This document shows, one piece after another, positions 11,572 to 22,937 of a DNA stretch of 64,000 nt. A program made the position numbers and the translations under genes. This DNA is from Cyclina sinensis. Its lineage: Eukaryota; Mollusca; Bivalvia; Venerida; Veneridae. The notes under the pieces were generated by a model. The model was given only the letters and a program-made list of their open reading frames with translations. It had not been told where the DNA came from and ran no database searches. The stretch is from contig JAAONU010000001.1 in the NCBI GenBank assembly GCA_012932295.1, positions 23,260,461 through 23,324,460 on the forward strand. Direction: 5' to 3'. Positions within the stretch are counted from its first letter, which is position 1, and each line of letters opens with the position of its first letter.

Positions 11572-13030
11572 TAGCTCACCTGAGCACAAAGTGCTAAGGG
11601 TGAGCTTTTCTAATCAGTCTTTGTCCGTCGTCCGTCCGTCGTCAACTTTTCATTCAAATGACATCTTCTCTGTAACCAAAGGGCCAAATTAAATGAAACT
11701 TTCCTGGGATGTTCCTTGCATGAAGCTCTACCAAGATTGTTCAAATGGTTCTGGTCCATTGCATTTCTGGTTCACTGGAGCTAAAATTAGATTTTAGAAG
11801 TTGGATCTTTAAAAATCTTCTTCTCCGAAACCACAAGGCCTAGAGTTTAGATATTTGGTGTGCAGCATTGTCCAGTGGACCTTTACCAAGTTTGTTCAAA
11901 TCATAGCTCCTGGGTCAAAAATGGCCCAGCCCCGGGGGTCAAATGTTTTATATAGAGTTATATAGGAAAAACTTAAAAAATCTTATTGTCAGAAACCGCA
12001 AGGCGTAGAGTTTAGATATTTGGTGTGCAGCATTGTCCAGTGGACCTCTATTAAGTTTCTTCAAATCATAGCCACTGGGTCAAAATAGGCCCCACCCCGG
12101 GGGTCAATTGATTTTACATAGGCTTATATAGGAAATCTTTAAAAATCTTCTTCTCAGAAACCACAATGCCTACAGCTTAGATATTTGGTGTTGAGCATTG
12201 TTTAATGGACCTCTATCAAGTTTGTTCAAATTATGTCCCCTGGGTCAAAATTGGCCACGCCCCAGGGTTCTCTTGATTTACATATAGTTATATAGGAAAA
12301 AAACATGAAAACTCATTTTTCTCCGAAACTAATGGGACTAGACCTTAGATATTTGGTGTGGAGTATTGTGTTGAGAACCTTTACCAGTATTGTTTATATG
12401 TTGGCGCTGGGGTCAAAATTGGCCCCGCCCCGGGGGCCCTTAATATATAAAAAAGGCAATCTTTAAAAATCTTCTTCTATTTGGTATGCAGCATTGTCTA
12501 GTGGACCTGTACCTAGTTTGTTTAAAAAGTATCCCTGGGGTCCCTATAGACCCCGCCCGAGGGGTCACAAGTTTTAAATAGCAGTATAGTAGAAAATGTT
12601 TAAAAATCTTCTTGTCTGAAACCACAAGGCCTAGAATTTTAAAATTTGGCATGAAGCAAGCTTTATCAAGCTTTTTGAAATTATTAGATTAGGTTAAAGG
12701 TCACGGAGGCTAAAAATAGATTTATCTACTGTACCTCATAGAGCCTTCATTTATAGACCAATATCTATGATATTCAGTATATAGGTTCGTTGCATGGACG
12801 TCTACCCATGGGTAGGGTTTGAGGTCACTGGGTCAAGGTCAAGGTCACCATAGCTTATAATAGATATTTCTAGTTTCTGTCATAGAGCCTTTTTTTATTG
12901 ACTGATAATTTACATATTTGGTTTGTAGGCACTTACATATTTTCAATTAAAAAATGAAATACTGCTTAACAGCAAACCTACAGCCAGAGTACTCAGGTGA
13001 GCGATTCAGGACCATCATGGCCCTCTTGTT
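11572..13030 (+). mobile_element. Family A element, copy A2 (full-length)
   Basis: It starts TAGCTCACCTGAGCACAAAG, with hairpin GAGCACAAAGTGCT, and ends GGACCATCATGGCCCTCTTGTT. The core is a tandem array of about 165 bp period: the CATTGTCCAGTGGACC phrase recurs at 11866, 12031 and 12196. Units contain runs such as CCCCGCCCCGGGGG. There are no terminal inverted repeats and no coding capacity. Confidence 0.7.
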
Positions 13031-13700
13031 TAAGTAGAAGATCCTTTTTGGTTTTCAGTGCTCAAGGGTAGGATAACCTTGAATATGAGAGTGTTTTCTG
13101 CCCAATAACTAGATTAACATTTAACTCTATTTCTTCAAACTTCTTATAGTGGTTGCACTTATTAAGCAGAAGACCCCTGCGTGGCAGCCTAAGTAATTAA
13201 AAAAACTATTGTTTTTGGGGTCACAAGTTTAAAGGTAAAGGTCAGTGGCACCCGTGAATCGAAAGTGGTTTCTGTTTGTTAGCTTGAGTACCATTTGACC
13301 CAAACTTTTCAAATTTTATAGGTTGATTGCTATTATTAATTAGAAGACCCCTATTGTTTTAATGGTCAGTAGGTAATAAGTCCAGTTCATTTTCTTGATT
13401 TTTTAATCTTTTTCCTGCTCAAAGACATACACCTTTAGGGGTCCCTATTTTTTATTTCAGTATGTCAAAGGTCAAGGATACTGTCGTCTTGAATATAAAA
13501 ATGTTTTTGCTCAATATCTCAAGTATATTTGACACACAGCCTTCAAAACTTCACCTTCAATTTGAAAACGGTTATTGCTAAAAAAACTCTAGTTCCACTA
13601 ACCCCACAGCGGATGGTTGTCCTTATTGAGTAGAAGACTCCTATAGCTTTTTAGTCCAAGGTCACCTTAAAACGGTTTACGCTTAATAACTTCAGTAAAA
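13031..13700 (+). repeat. Diverged tandem array H
   Basis: Repeated phrases are TATTAAGCAGAAGACCCCT, AATTAGAAGACCCCTATTG and TTGAGTAGAAGACTCCTA, each with a nearby TTCAAACTTC-type phrase. The same unit type forms the second half of element A3 (about 38690-39480), so it belongs to the same repeat pool. No gene is present. Confidence 0.55.
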
Positions 13701-13879
13701 TTTGACTCGTAGCCTCCAAACTTCAAACTTCCAGTGTGGTGCTGGGGCAGAATGACATTTGATTTCTTTTTGGGTGTTTTTCTTTTTTGTTAGAAACAGA
13801 ATGATGAGTTTGATAAAACATTTATAGTAAGTTTGTGTACGTTTACAGAAAATAGTCAGAATGTCTTTTTCCGTTTCAG

Positions 13880-15850
13880 AGAACTTTGAAGGTGCTTGAT
13901 TGTGAAATTTAACAGGGAGAAACTTCAAGCCATATTACTGTTCAGGAATGTTATCCATGAAGAACAACTGTTTGTCAGGTTACAGTGATTTTTCGGATTG
14001 CAGTGATTGTTTATCAGAGTCGGAATATGAAGAAATTGAAATTGGACCAGGGATAAAGAATGCACCATTGACTTACGACAACATTGCATCATCCTCTGTA
14101 TTGACAGGACAAAATATTTATAGCAAAGTTGAACCGTCTTCATCTTGGAATACTCCGTGTATAGATGGAAAATTTAACAACCCATACGTTAAACTAATAA
14201 GGTGTGACCACCTTTTAACAAATGGCTCTACTTACTTGCTTCCCCTCCTTGACAAGATTCAGGCAAGTTATGATATTCCTCGTAGGTTCTCGCAGCGTAA
14301 TAAACGTCGGAACCGTAACTTTGAATTTGATACAATGGCATTATATTACTTAAATATCACAAAGACGAAAAAAAAAGGAGAAAAAGAAAAACTCCAAAAA
14401 AAAATCCAGTAGGTCGTCTTCGTCTGGCAAGAAGACTACGCTAGCTAGAGCGAAACCCTGCAAAAAGAACAAGTCACTGAACGTTCGTGCTTCAAAGCAC
14501 AAGAATTGTTTTTTACCGCCACCTCATGTAAAAATCAACAAAAATCATTTACTACCTATAAGTAATAGAAGACCGGAACCTGAAGACGAATGGCAGTTTT
14601 TACAGCAAAGGGGTATAGAATGCCTTAATACTCGGGGGCCACCTCTGATGGAACAAAATGTTGTCATAAAATCTGAACCTGTTGACAACACTTACCAGAA
14701 CGTTGTCATTAAGTCTGAACCCATCGACGACTCTTTCGAAAATATTGTCGTAAAGTCTGAACCAATAGTCAGCTCTTTCGAAAGTGTTGCCATTAAGTTT
14801 GAGTCCAGTGATGACTATTCCAACAGTATGAGAGAGTATGAAATAATGAATCACAGTTTTAATACAAATACAAGACATGTACACATTCCTGATGGTGCTA
14901 ATTATCAGGCTAATAAGGAGGAAAGACAAAGATCGTCTGATAGTACATTTTCTGGTTCAACAAGTGAAGTAAACACATATGCTAGTTTGAAGAATGGTGT
15001 CCGCCAAGTACAAATTGTACGTGCAAGTTGCAATGATTTTGACGAAGATGAAGTAGATGTAGAAAATGAATGGGATTGTTCAAAATTTATTTCTAAACAA
15101 CAACAACTTATCGAATTTGATCACTGTTACCATCTTCCTAAGATTAGCACATACAAGAAAATAACTAAAAAAACTCACAATGGTTCGAAAAAGTCGAAAG
15201 ATCTTTTGGTTATAAGAATGCCAGAAGCACAAAACAGTAATACAGATAAAAGGAAACACTCACCTGGTGGAAAGTTGGTAAATAGCATTTACATGTATTT
15301 AACATTTACCCCTCCTTTGATCTAGTTAGTAGGCATACATTAATCAAAAGAAACTAAATTACAATTTAGTAACTTTCTTTACAAACCATTTTGTTAGACA
15401 AAATAACAATAAAGACATCACAGTGTTTAGGACGCAATAATACAGGCATCTATTAAAATCCTTATAATGATAATACAGCATTACGAAAAGAAAATTCGTT
15501 GTTTTTTGTTATTATTTCGTGTAATACAGGTAAGCGATTCTTTTAGTCGTCATCATTGTTTGTTACAGGACTCTCCTGCAATGCATAATTTTCTGGAGAG
15601 AAAAAGAAGAAAAGACCTGGCAAATGATTTCAAAGAATTGAGGGACACAATTCCGAGTCTTGAGGGAAATGTAAAGGCATCGAAGGTCACAATTCTGAGA
15701 AAAGCTGCTTCTGTCATTAAACGACTGGAAGAAGACGACAAATTATTACAAGATACTTTACGGGAACTAGAAAAGAAAAAGAAGAAACTGACCAAGAAGT
15801 ATTCTTTCAACTTATTTGAACAAAGAAAAAAGAGGTTTAGTTGGCTGTAA
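13880..15850 (+). CDS. myc: Myc-like bHLH-leucine-zipper transcription factor
   Basis: This is a nuclear DNA-binding factor expected to bind E-boxes as a dimer with Max. An acceptor (TTTCCGTTTCAG) opens an exon at 13880 with 68 bases of 5' UTR. In-frame TGA codons lie at 13897 and 13903, so ATG 13948 is the start. The large coding exon ends at 15277 (TTG/gtaaat) and the last exon is 15569-15850 (ttacag/GAC, stop TAA). The last exon encodes a basic region MHNFLERKRRKDLANDF with the Myc-type H-E-R contact residues, the loop/helix-2 stretch KASKVTILRKAASVIKRL and a Leu/Lys-rich zipper, closest to Myc. The large exon is one base out of frame (1330 nt): the frame breaks in A-runs at 14368-14376 or 14396-14404 and then continues open, so this is an assembly slip or a real lesion. 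It also holds four KSEP repeats and acidic stretches. About 536 residues; Myc boxes I/II are not recognisable. AATAAA at 16274-16279 may be the poly(A) signal. Confidence 0.82.
14657..14824 (+). repeat. Four 14-codon repeats with SUMO-consensus motifs in the Myc-like gene
   Basis: The units read NVVIKSEPVDNTYQ, NVVIKSEPIDDSFE, NIVVKSEPIVSSFE and SVAIKFESSDDYSN. Each contains a psi-K-x-E sequence (IKSE, VKSE or IKFE), the SUMO acceptor consensus, usually followed by Pro. Conservation at the peptide level with more DNA divergence suggests the motif is kept by selection (inference). Confidence 0.8.
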
Positions 15851-16202
15851 TTTTAATGACATGCCATCATTGAACAAATCTATCATTTCTTGGTACAGTG
15901 TTTATATCTTAATTAGCTCTGCAACATTACATACGCACTTGCAAACAATATATCTCTTAGTCGCTATAGAAACATAAGAAATATTTTGACCCAGTATTGC
16001 AATACATACTTTGAAATGTGTTGTTGTTTTCATATGGGAACACTGATGCCAAGAAATGGAAATTATTCGTATGAAAATCGTACTGTTATTTTTCTACAGT
16101 TTATTTATTCAAAATACATTTGTATGAATTTGTTTTATTTTCTTCTCTGTAAAAATGACATCGTCATAAAGTTGTGTGTTAAATTACATGATGTGTTACC
16201 CA

Positions 16203-16240
16203 TCCGACTAGCGCAGTCGTAGAGCATCTGATTGTCAAAC
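16203..16240 (+). repeat. Fragment of a tRNA-like sequence
   Basis: TCCGACTAGCGCAGTCGTAG followed by AGCATCTGATTGTCAAACC looks like the 5' half of a tRNA (A-box and anticodon arm). No B-box or T arm follows, so it is a truncated tRNA-derived repeat, not a gene. Confidence 0.45.
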
Positions 16241-16273
16241 CAAAGTTGACATGTTGTGTATAACTGTAATCAC

Positions 16274-16279
16274 AATAAA
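16274..16279 (+). promoter_or_regulatory. Candidate poly(A) signal AATAAA for the Myc-like gene
   Basis: This AATAAA is 424 bases after the stop codon. A second candidate lies near 16383. No transcript evidence is available. Confidence 0.4.
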
Positions 16280-16299
16280 ATTGGGAAAATGTTGGGTTT

Positions 16300-17852
16300 T
16301 GCCTACTTGAGACTTAGTTTGGTGAATTTGATTCATCAAACAATTTGTTCTAGCACAGGAGCCTGAAATCGTATCAATGTATCAATAAAAAACTGAAATC
16401 CCGAGTTCGGCTTAAATAGAAAAGGAGCTAGGCATACAGTTGATTGAAAAATATAATATCGAGCTCCTGTGGTTCTAGTTCGTTATAAATATTCAGATTG
16501 ATCCTGTTGGGTCATTTATTTAATGGTATAATGCTATTTTAAGCCTTTTTTATGAAGGAAAACATTCGAGAACTAATTAAGTGCTCTGAGAAGAGGTGAA
16601 TGATGCTAAGATGAAGTCAGTAAAATCTCTATCAGAACATCTTTTTACAGCTGAATTATAAGAGATTGCCATTTATGAAGTGCTAATAATTGTTGGAATA
16701 CTAGATTAAACATACCATTTATGTACATGCAGGGTCTGAACGAAGGTCTGCTTTAGTGCTGCATTACAAAATTGTACAAACATAAATGTTAATTCCTCCA
16801 TGGCTTAGAATATTGTATTTTTTAAAGTGTGAAAATCCCTAACTCAGTATGCACGGCTTGTTATCTTAGTTTATTTTCACAAACATTTTTGTCGTATTAG
16901 ACCGCCATGTACTGTCGATTGCATTTTTTGACATGTGACAATTTTTGTTCATACACAGTCACGCCCCAAACATTTATTCGTCCGAAATTTAAGCCGACTT
17001 GTTGTTTGCCTTCCCGTCCGTTACAGAATCTTGATGTCACAACTTACCCCAGCAATCGTTCATGATACGAAGTTGTGCATAAAGGCTTGATTGCTCATTT
17101 CGACTTTCGCTCAAGCAGTTAATTTCAGCTGTCAGCTATTCTCCTATAAGATTAAAACAAAACACTCGTGAAGACAACTGATGGATTTTGTTCAAACACA
17201 GTTACTTATTCGTACTTGTTAAAAGATGGCAGTGTTGTTTTTGTGTTTTTTTCTTTCAGTAGCAATGTTTTGAAATAATAATAATTTCATATATGAAATG
17301 TATGAAAAATACCCCAGAATGAAGTATTCATATAGTCTTGGAGGATTTGATTCAAACTTACACAAGCTATCAGTTTAATTTATCTAAATGGACTATCAGA
17401 AAGTATCTCTGACAACTTGAGAAACCTGAAAACATACAATCATGCCTTAGAAAGTATTTTTCGGTGTAGCTGTATTAAAATCGATTTTGACCTACCTTTG
17501 TAACGAATGATATTGTTGGATACAAATCTTCAGCTGAAAAAGGAAGTTTGCAATTGGTTAAAAGTGTTGCTGCCATGAAATTTTAGGGCAGGGCTTGTAA
17601 TTGTTAGTTAAATTGCGTCTGTAAATAATGCAATAATAGTTACATTAATACAGCTTTAAATTGAATATCAAAACATTTTAACCATGAAAAATCATACTAA
17701 ATGGAATAAATATGAAGGAAATATGACTACATTTTGTAAATATTTAATTTAATTTATTGAAAATGATATTGACACTTTAGCAAAAACTTTACATTTTTTG
17801 CATATAGCCATGAATAGGACATTCGATTGCACGAATACACGTATATATACAC

Positions 17853-17888
<36 letters not shown>

Positions 17889-18379
17889 CTTTAATGTTGT
17901 TCTGTATCTAACCACGACATTCTTTTTTCGAGATATCCCATGATCTACTGACGCAATTATAAGCATCGAACTGTTCTTGGAATAACAATTCGATTGCATG
18001 AGTGACATGTTGCATTCAGCAATAACAGAGACATAGATCACGTCTCTGGCGATATTTGACATTCGTATTTTCAGTGTTATAGTTTGTCAGTATACTTCTT
18101 TTTCATTATTTGATGAACTTTATATTACATAACTTTATAAATTAATGTTACTTCTGAACAGTTTTAGAAGTAGTTTCAACGTCAGTTTTCAACCATTTAC
18201 CAACAAGCATATTCTAGCCAGGTATCTGTATGTTGATCAACATCACAACCAAAACTCAATGTTGAAACAACGTTGAATCAGTGGTGGGTGCCTCCTTGGC
18301 AAGATAACCTATACAAGGGAGGTGGTCGCATTCGTGGTATTTTCGGGATTACATATGTGACAATAATCGAGCTTTAAAA
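16300..18379. other. AT-rich intergenic sequence with a TA microsatellite
   Basis: The only notable feature is an alternating TA tract preceded by two ACACGTATATATAC-type units at about 17836-17884. The short reading frames here have no recognisable content. Confidence 0.5.
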
Positions 18380-19345
18380 CAAGTCAGTGGCTGCTTAAAA
18401 AATCATCCAATGGGTTATGCCAAATAATTTCAAGTCACACCTAAGTAATGCATCATCTCTTGCGATATTGGTAGTTGTCTTCTCGCTTTAATGTTTCTGC
18501 CCAAGTTAGTAACTATTGTCAGTGTGTAAACAAAGCAAGTAATTTTATTACAATATATAGTCTTTACAAGCTCATGAAATAATGAATACACTATAAAATA
18601 TAATCTTTGACAACTCACTTACGATCATCTATTTTAGAATTAATTAAAGTATGGTAAATAGATCTAAAAAAGTAATATATATTTAAAAAAAAGATCAACA
18701 TAACAATATTATATTTTACAAGACTTACATTTCCAGTGTGCATTATATTCACTTACACATTTAAAATAAAACCACTGTATTTTGCATGTTTGTTGTCACA
18801 TTTCAACATGTCTGCAATCAGTGGCCCAGTGGTAACGCGCTGAACAGGTTCTCCACTAACATTACTTATATTCTTTCGGATGAGACAACTGAGGTCCTGA
18901 ATATCAGTGCTATACACTGAGCATGGAAAAGAACAAGAGGCTTCATTGAAATGGGATGCTTTCTTGTATTGCACTATCCCCAACAACCTTTATAACACCT
19001 CTCATTGGGACGTCGGTCAAATGGTCAACAGGTACCGACGATAAATAATCTCAAAAGATAGAGCAATACACAGTTAATTTAGCAACACACACATAGCCTA
19101 GCTGCTGGCATTTTAGGTATTTCCTGAATTATGGGCAATTGCTCAAATTGCTGACGTTCTAAACATTTGTTTAAATGAGGCTTCATTTTTAAATTATCAG
19201 ATCTAATGATTTCATTATTTGATTTTAGAAGTGTGGAACGCATGTTTCTACGTTTGCAAAAACGCCGAAGTCTGAATTGTAAGTGTTTTTTTTTTTATTT
19301 TAATTTTACCGTTGTCGTTATAAAAAATTATGCAAAATTATAAGT
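18380..19345 (-). repeat. Unidentified repeat C, copy 2 (inverted relative to copy 1)
   Basis: This is the reverse complement of the 5485-6440 repeat. On the minus strand it has an open frame, 18986-18753, of 77 residues with LGIVQYKKASHFNEAS, a Cys-containing middle and the end KYSGFILNV followed by a stop. A second open piece (18618-18430) includes NIKARRQLPISQE. Copy 1 has the same peptides broken by stops. The family is unknown to me. Confidence 0.6.
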
Positions 19346-19506
19346 AAATAACAATTTCTCCCAATTCTCTGTTAAATTTAAACACATCGTTTAACTAAAA
19401 ATACAAACAAATATTTGCCAGTCACAATGAAACAATCAGATTCAATTCCCTTTCATACTTTCAGTACAGTAATCTTTTCCGAAGAATGAGGAGCAGATCA
19501 CTGTTA

Positions 19507-19720
19507 GGAGGCACCGTGGTCCAGGGATACAGCGCAGGGCTCCGGATCCGGAGGTCACGGGTTCGAATCCCGTCAGAGGCGAGATATTCTCTCACGATCT
19601 TCACATTCCTCCATGCTGCGCAAATACTGGTATGGAACCCAGGAAGCAGTCATCGAGCGTGATGAATCTAAGATGTAAGAACTTGTATCGCGATCGATGT
19701 AAAGTAAATGTGTCTTAGAA
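19507..19720 (+). mobile_element. tRNA-derived SINE (Arg-like head)
   Basis: The head resembles tRNA-Arg: A-box-like GTGGTCCAGGGATACAG, anticodon region CTCCGGATCC (CCG) and a perfect T arm ACGGG-TTCGAAT-CCCGT. The acceptor strands do not pair, so it is not a working tRNA. The body contains TACTGGTATGGAACCCAGG and AAGCAGTCATCGAGCGTGAT. A piece of the same body recurs at 22866-22900, showing a dispersed family. Confidence 0.7.
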
Positions 19721-20640
19721 ACTAATCACTGCGAGGAGATTGCTATACTGGGTGATGTCCTAAGGGGCATAACCCCAAAAATAAGTAAGGCTTGATATAT
19801 GATTAAATTTTGTAAAACTGGCTTTTTTTCATTTATCGATGCAGATCTTCCTTTCGCTGTAAGTGAAAGAATGTCAGAGAAAAACTTGATGCCCTGGCGG
19901 ACTTACTGTTAGTAAAGTGGTCTTGAACGTTTATGATCGCATGAAAATAATGCGTTTGTGAAAATTATAGTAAGACTCAAGTTGAATAATCATGTACAAT
20001 TTGTGTCGATTAATCATGATTAGTTATTTTAAAACTACATAACTGTTTAGCTAAACTGCATCAAAATTATCTTCCGGATCTCTATGTCGGTTCTCCTATT
20101 AATAGTCAATAATTTAATCTTTGTTGTTTCAAGTTTTCGAAGAACGGAAACAAATGAGGTAAATCAAGATTTTCAGGACCAAACCATGTAATGCACAACA
20201 GCTCATAACATTCTTTACAGGCCCGATATCATGGGATAATATATGAGTATGCTCGGAAAACTGCTGATAGACGGATTGAAAAATAACTAGAATTTATAAT
20301 TCAAGTAATTAGACATATAAATTATCAGTCTATCATCAAAATGTTGCTCATATATTAAAGAGAAACTAATGAGAGACGTAAATAATTGTTAAATTTATGC
20401 CTGTAGAAAAGCTTCAAGTTTTTAAAAGTATAGCTAGCTGCCAAAAGTTTATAAGGGAAGAGACGTATGAGGTCGCTTTTTTGATTACTGTTTATATATA
20501 AAAAAAGATAATCCCCCTTAAATTTATTCTGAATGTGCAATGGCACAAAATCTTACTAGTTTATGTAACATTTACAAGTAATTAATTTAAAGAATAGTAA
20601 AGATCATGATTACTCGACTTATGATAAAACAGCACACCAC
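19721..20640. other. AT-rich intergenic sequence
   Basis: No gene, RNA or clear repeat was recognised between the SINE and the possible TFAM first exon. Confidence 0.5.
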
Positions 20641-20705
20641 TTAATTTACTCAAGCGATTCTACGGTCGTAGGAACGTGGAAGGTGTGGGAGTTAACACAG
20701 ACAAA

Positions 20706-20747
20706 ATGGCGGGATTATGTAGCGCTGCAAAAATATTTGGCAGACCT
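20706..20747 (+). CDS. TFAM: Possible first coding exon of TFAM (mitochondrial targeting segment)
   Basis: ATG at 20706 sits in a strong context (ACAAAATGGCG) and begins MAGLCSAAKIFGRP, a short Ser/Ala/Arg/Lys peptide suited to a mitochondrial presequence. A GTAACA donor follows CCT at 20747. The next supported TFAM exon (25573) needs a preceding exon ending in phase 1, while this donor is phase 0. So either another small exon lies between, a different donor is used (GTAGCG after TTAT is in the right phase), or this belongs to another transcript. This is inference from position, start context and peptide character only. Confidence 0.35.
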
Positions 20748-21258
20748 GTAACATTGAATAGCAAATGGTATCTGCTTCTAGCTCCATGCAATCAATTGAC
20801 ATGCATTTATTTTACTGTACATCTCTTCAAACTACTTGCAAACTTTCAAAATTTTGTTTCCGGAATAGAAGAATGATTCGATCTCAAAACTTTTCGCCCC
20901 ACAAGGCAAATCTGAAAATCCAGTTGGGTATGGGATATGGTTGCGGCCTTGATATATCTTTTAGATGCTGAAATTGTGCCGCTGCAATATAACCAGATTC
21001 ATATATTACATGTCTCTGATATAACATGAAGAACTTAATTGGTTTCAGACAGGGTATTCATGATTTTGCTTCAAGTGAAAAAGAATTGTGAAGGCAGGCG
21101 TGAAAAACCAAAATTTTTGAAGTAGTTATTGAATTCCACTAAATATATGAACAGAACTCAACACTGAAATGACACTTCAAGCAACTGACAAAAATAAAAC
21201 TCTGAAAAAACAGCACAACATCTGACAACAATTAGTGTTAAATCCAGTTTGAATGCTG

Positions 21259-22337
21259 GGAACCCGGCTGATTCGGACCTTGGCTGATTCGACCCAGGCT
21301 GATTCGGACCCTCCTTGGCTATTTCGGACCACTTTCTTGGCCGATTCGGACCACTTTCTTGGCTGATTCGGACAACGTTACTGAAAAATATTCCCCATCT
21401 TTAACATTTTTTTAAGTGAGTAACTTCCTATTTTTTATACTAAACTGGCTTAATTTGATTGTATTAGGGCCATGAGTTACGCTGAAAATTAGTGGTCATA
21501 TATATTTATTGCGTTCATTTCGTTAAATTCACAATAATAATAAGAATAAGAATAATAATAATATCTACATATAGCACAATATGGAAAATTTAAAAAAAGA
21601 GATGTCATCAAAATGAAAATGTAACGAGTGTGCGAAAGACTAAGTAGTTATATGCACTTTAATCAACACATTATAAAGTAAGTGTAAATGCTCGACTTTG
21701 ATCCGGCCGTCGTTTAATCACGTTAATAGTGTAAAAAAATAATTAGTTATATGCACTATAATCAACACATTATAAAGTAAGTGTAAATGCTCGATTTTGA
21801 TCCGGCCGTCGTTTAATCACGTTAATAGTGTAAAAAAATAATTAGTTATATGCACTTTAATCAACACATTTTAAAGTAAGTGTAAATGCTCGACTTTGAT
21901 CCGGCCCGCCGTTAAATCACGGTAATAGTTTGATAAATAAAATGATAAAATCATTTGGTTTTAAATTATTTGATATTTGGTATTATTACATTTAGTTCAT
22001 CTACGTTTTTAGAATTCTGAGACTACATAGAAGATATTCATATTTTTGATGAACATACCGTTTAAAATAAAAGTGAACAAAAAGTCGAAGACAACTTCTA
22101 TCTTTCAGATTTTCAGCGTAACCCGCATCATATACAATCAAATTAAGCCAGATAAGTATCAAAAATAGGAAGTTACTCACTTAAAAAATCTTAAAGATGA
22201 GGGATATTTTTCAGTTACGTGGTCCGAATCAGCCAAGAAAGTGGTCCGAATCGGCCAAGAAAGTGTTCCGAATCAGCCAAGGAGGGTCCGAATTAGCCTT
22301 GGTCCGAATCAGCCAAGGTCCGAATCAGCCGGTATTC
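21259..22337. mobile_element. hAT-like MITE with about 230 bp inverted repeats and 8 bp TSD
   Basis: GAATGCTG occurs directly outside both ends (21251-21258 and 22338-22345). The ends, GGAACCCGGCTGATTCGG and GAATACCGGCTGATTCGG when reverse-complemented, extend into long inverted repeats of about 230 bp. Each carries several copies of GGCTGATTCGGACC, which look like subterminal transposase-binding repeats. The centre has a 99 bp tandem array (three copies, about 21641-21937). There is no coding capacity. If the exon at 20706 is correct, it lies in TFAM intron 1. Confidence 0.75.
21641..21937 (+). repeat. Three-copy 99 bp tandem repeat inside the MITE
   Basis: The phrase GTTATATGCACT starts at 21647, 21746 and 21845. 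Units contain GTAAATGCTCGACTTTGATC and CGTTTAATCACGTTAATAG, with few differences. Confidence 0.8.
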
Positions 22338-22865
22338 GAATGCTGAACTACTTAATTACTCTGCTTTATGACACTGATTATGATTATTCTTTTTTTTTTA
22401 CAATGAAAACATAATCCTTGACCAACTACAAATAGCACCCATAAACATCTTTTAAATTCTCAAACAAACACAATTTACACAGAATAAACATAAAATTGAG
22501 TAAACATTTAATTCATCAATTTAAAGCTATCAATTACTGTACCTTTATAAAGATTTATATGCATCTAAAAAAATTACAACTTGAAGGTTATAGAGCAAGC
22601 TTTGAATTACATAAAAATACTCTATAGGAAGCATGTACTAAGATAAATAAAAAATGTTACACAATTCAGGCACAGTTATCAGAACTAATTGAGCATAAAA
22701 CACAGCTTGAAGAAGAAATTAATAATCTTTACAGTCAGTCTCTAAAGAATTTTACAGAAGATTTTGACTTAGTTTTCTTAAATTTATTATATGTAAAAAA
22801 GATTGCTTTATTTGAGATAAGATTAAATGGTTCTAATGTTCATATTACTGGAAACTTAAAACTTT

Positions 22866-22925
22866 TGGCGCAAGTACTGGTATGAATCCGGGAAGCAGTC
22901 ATCATACATGTATAAGTTGCAAAAA
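22866..22925 (+). repeat. SINE body fragment
   Basis: GCGCAAGTACTGGTATGAAT and GGGAAGCAGTCATCATACAT match the body of the SINE at 19507-19720. The tRNA head is missing. It is directly followed by the long inverted-repeat element at 22938. Confidence 0.55.
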
Positions 22926-22937
22926 CTTGCCTGCCTA

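Noticed and set aside
13925..14143. 72-codon minus-strand frame over the Myc-like exon
   Set aside because: Antisense shadow of coding sequence.
15553..15810. Minus-strand frame of 85 codons across the bHLHZ exon
   Set aside because: It is antisense to a well-supported exon; its Ser/Phe richness is the complement of Lys codons.
19507..19580. tRNA-Arg gene
   Set aside because: The acceptor stem does not pair and a SINE body follows, so it is a tRNA-derived head.
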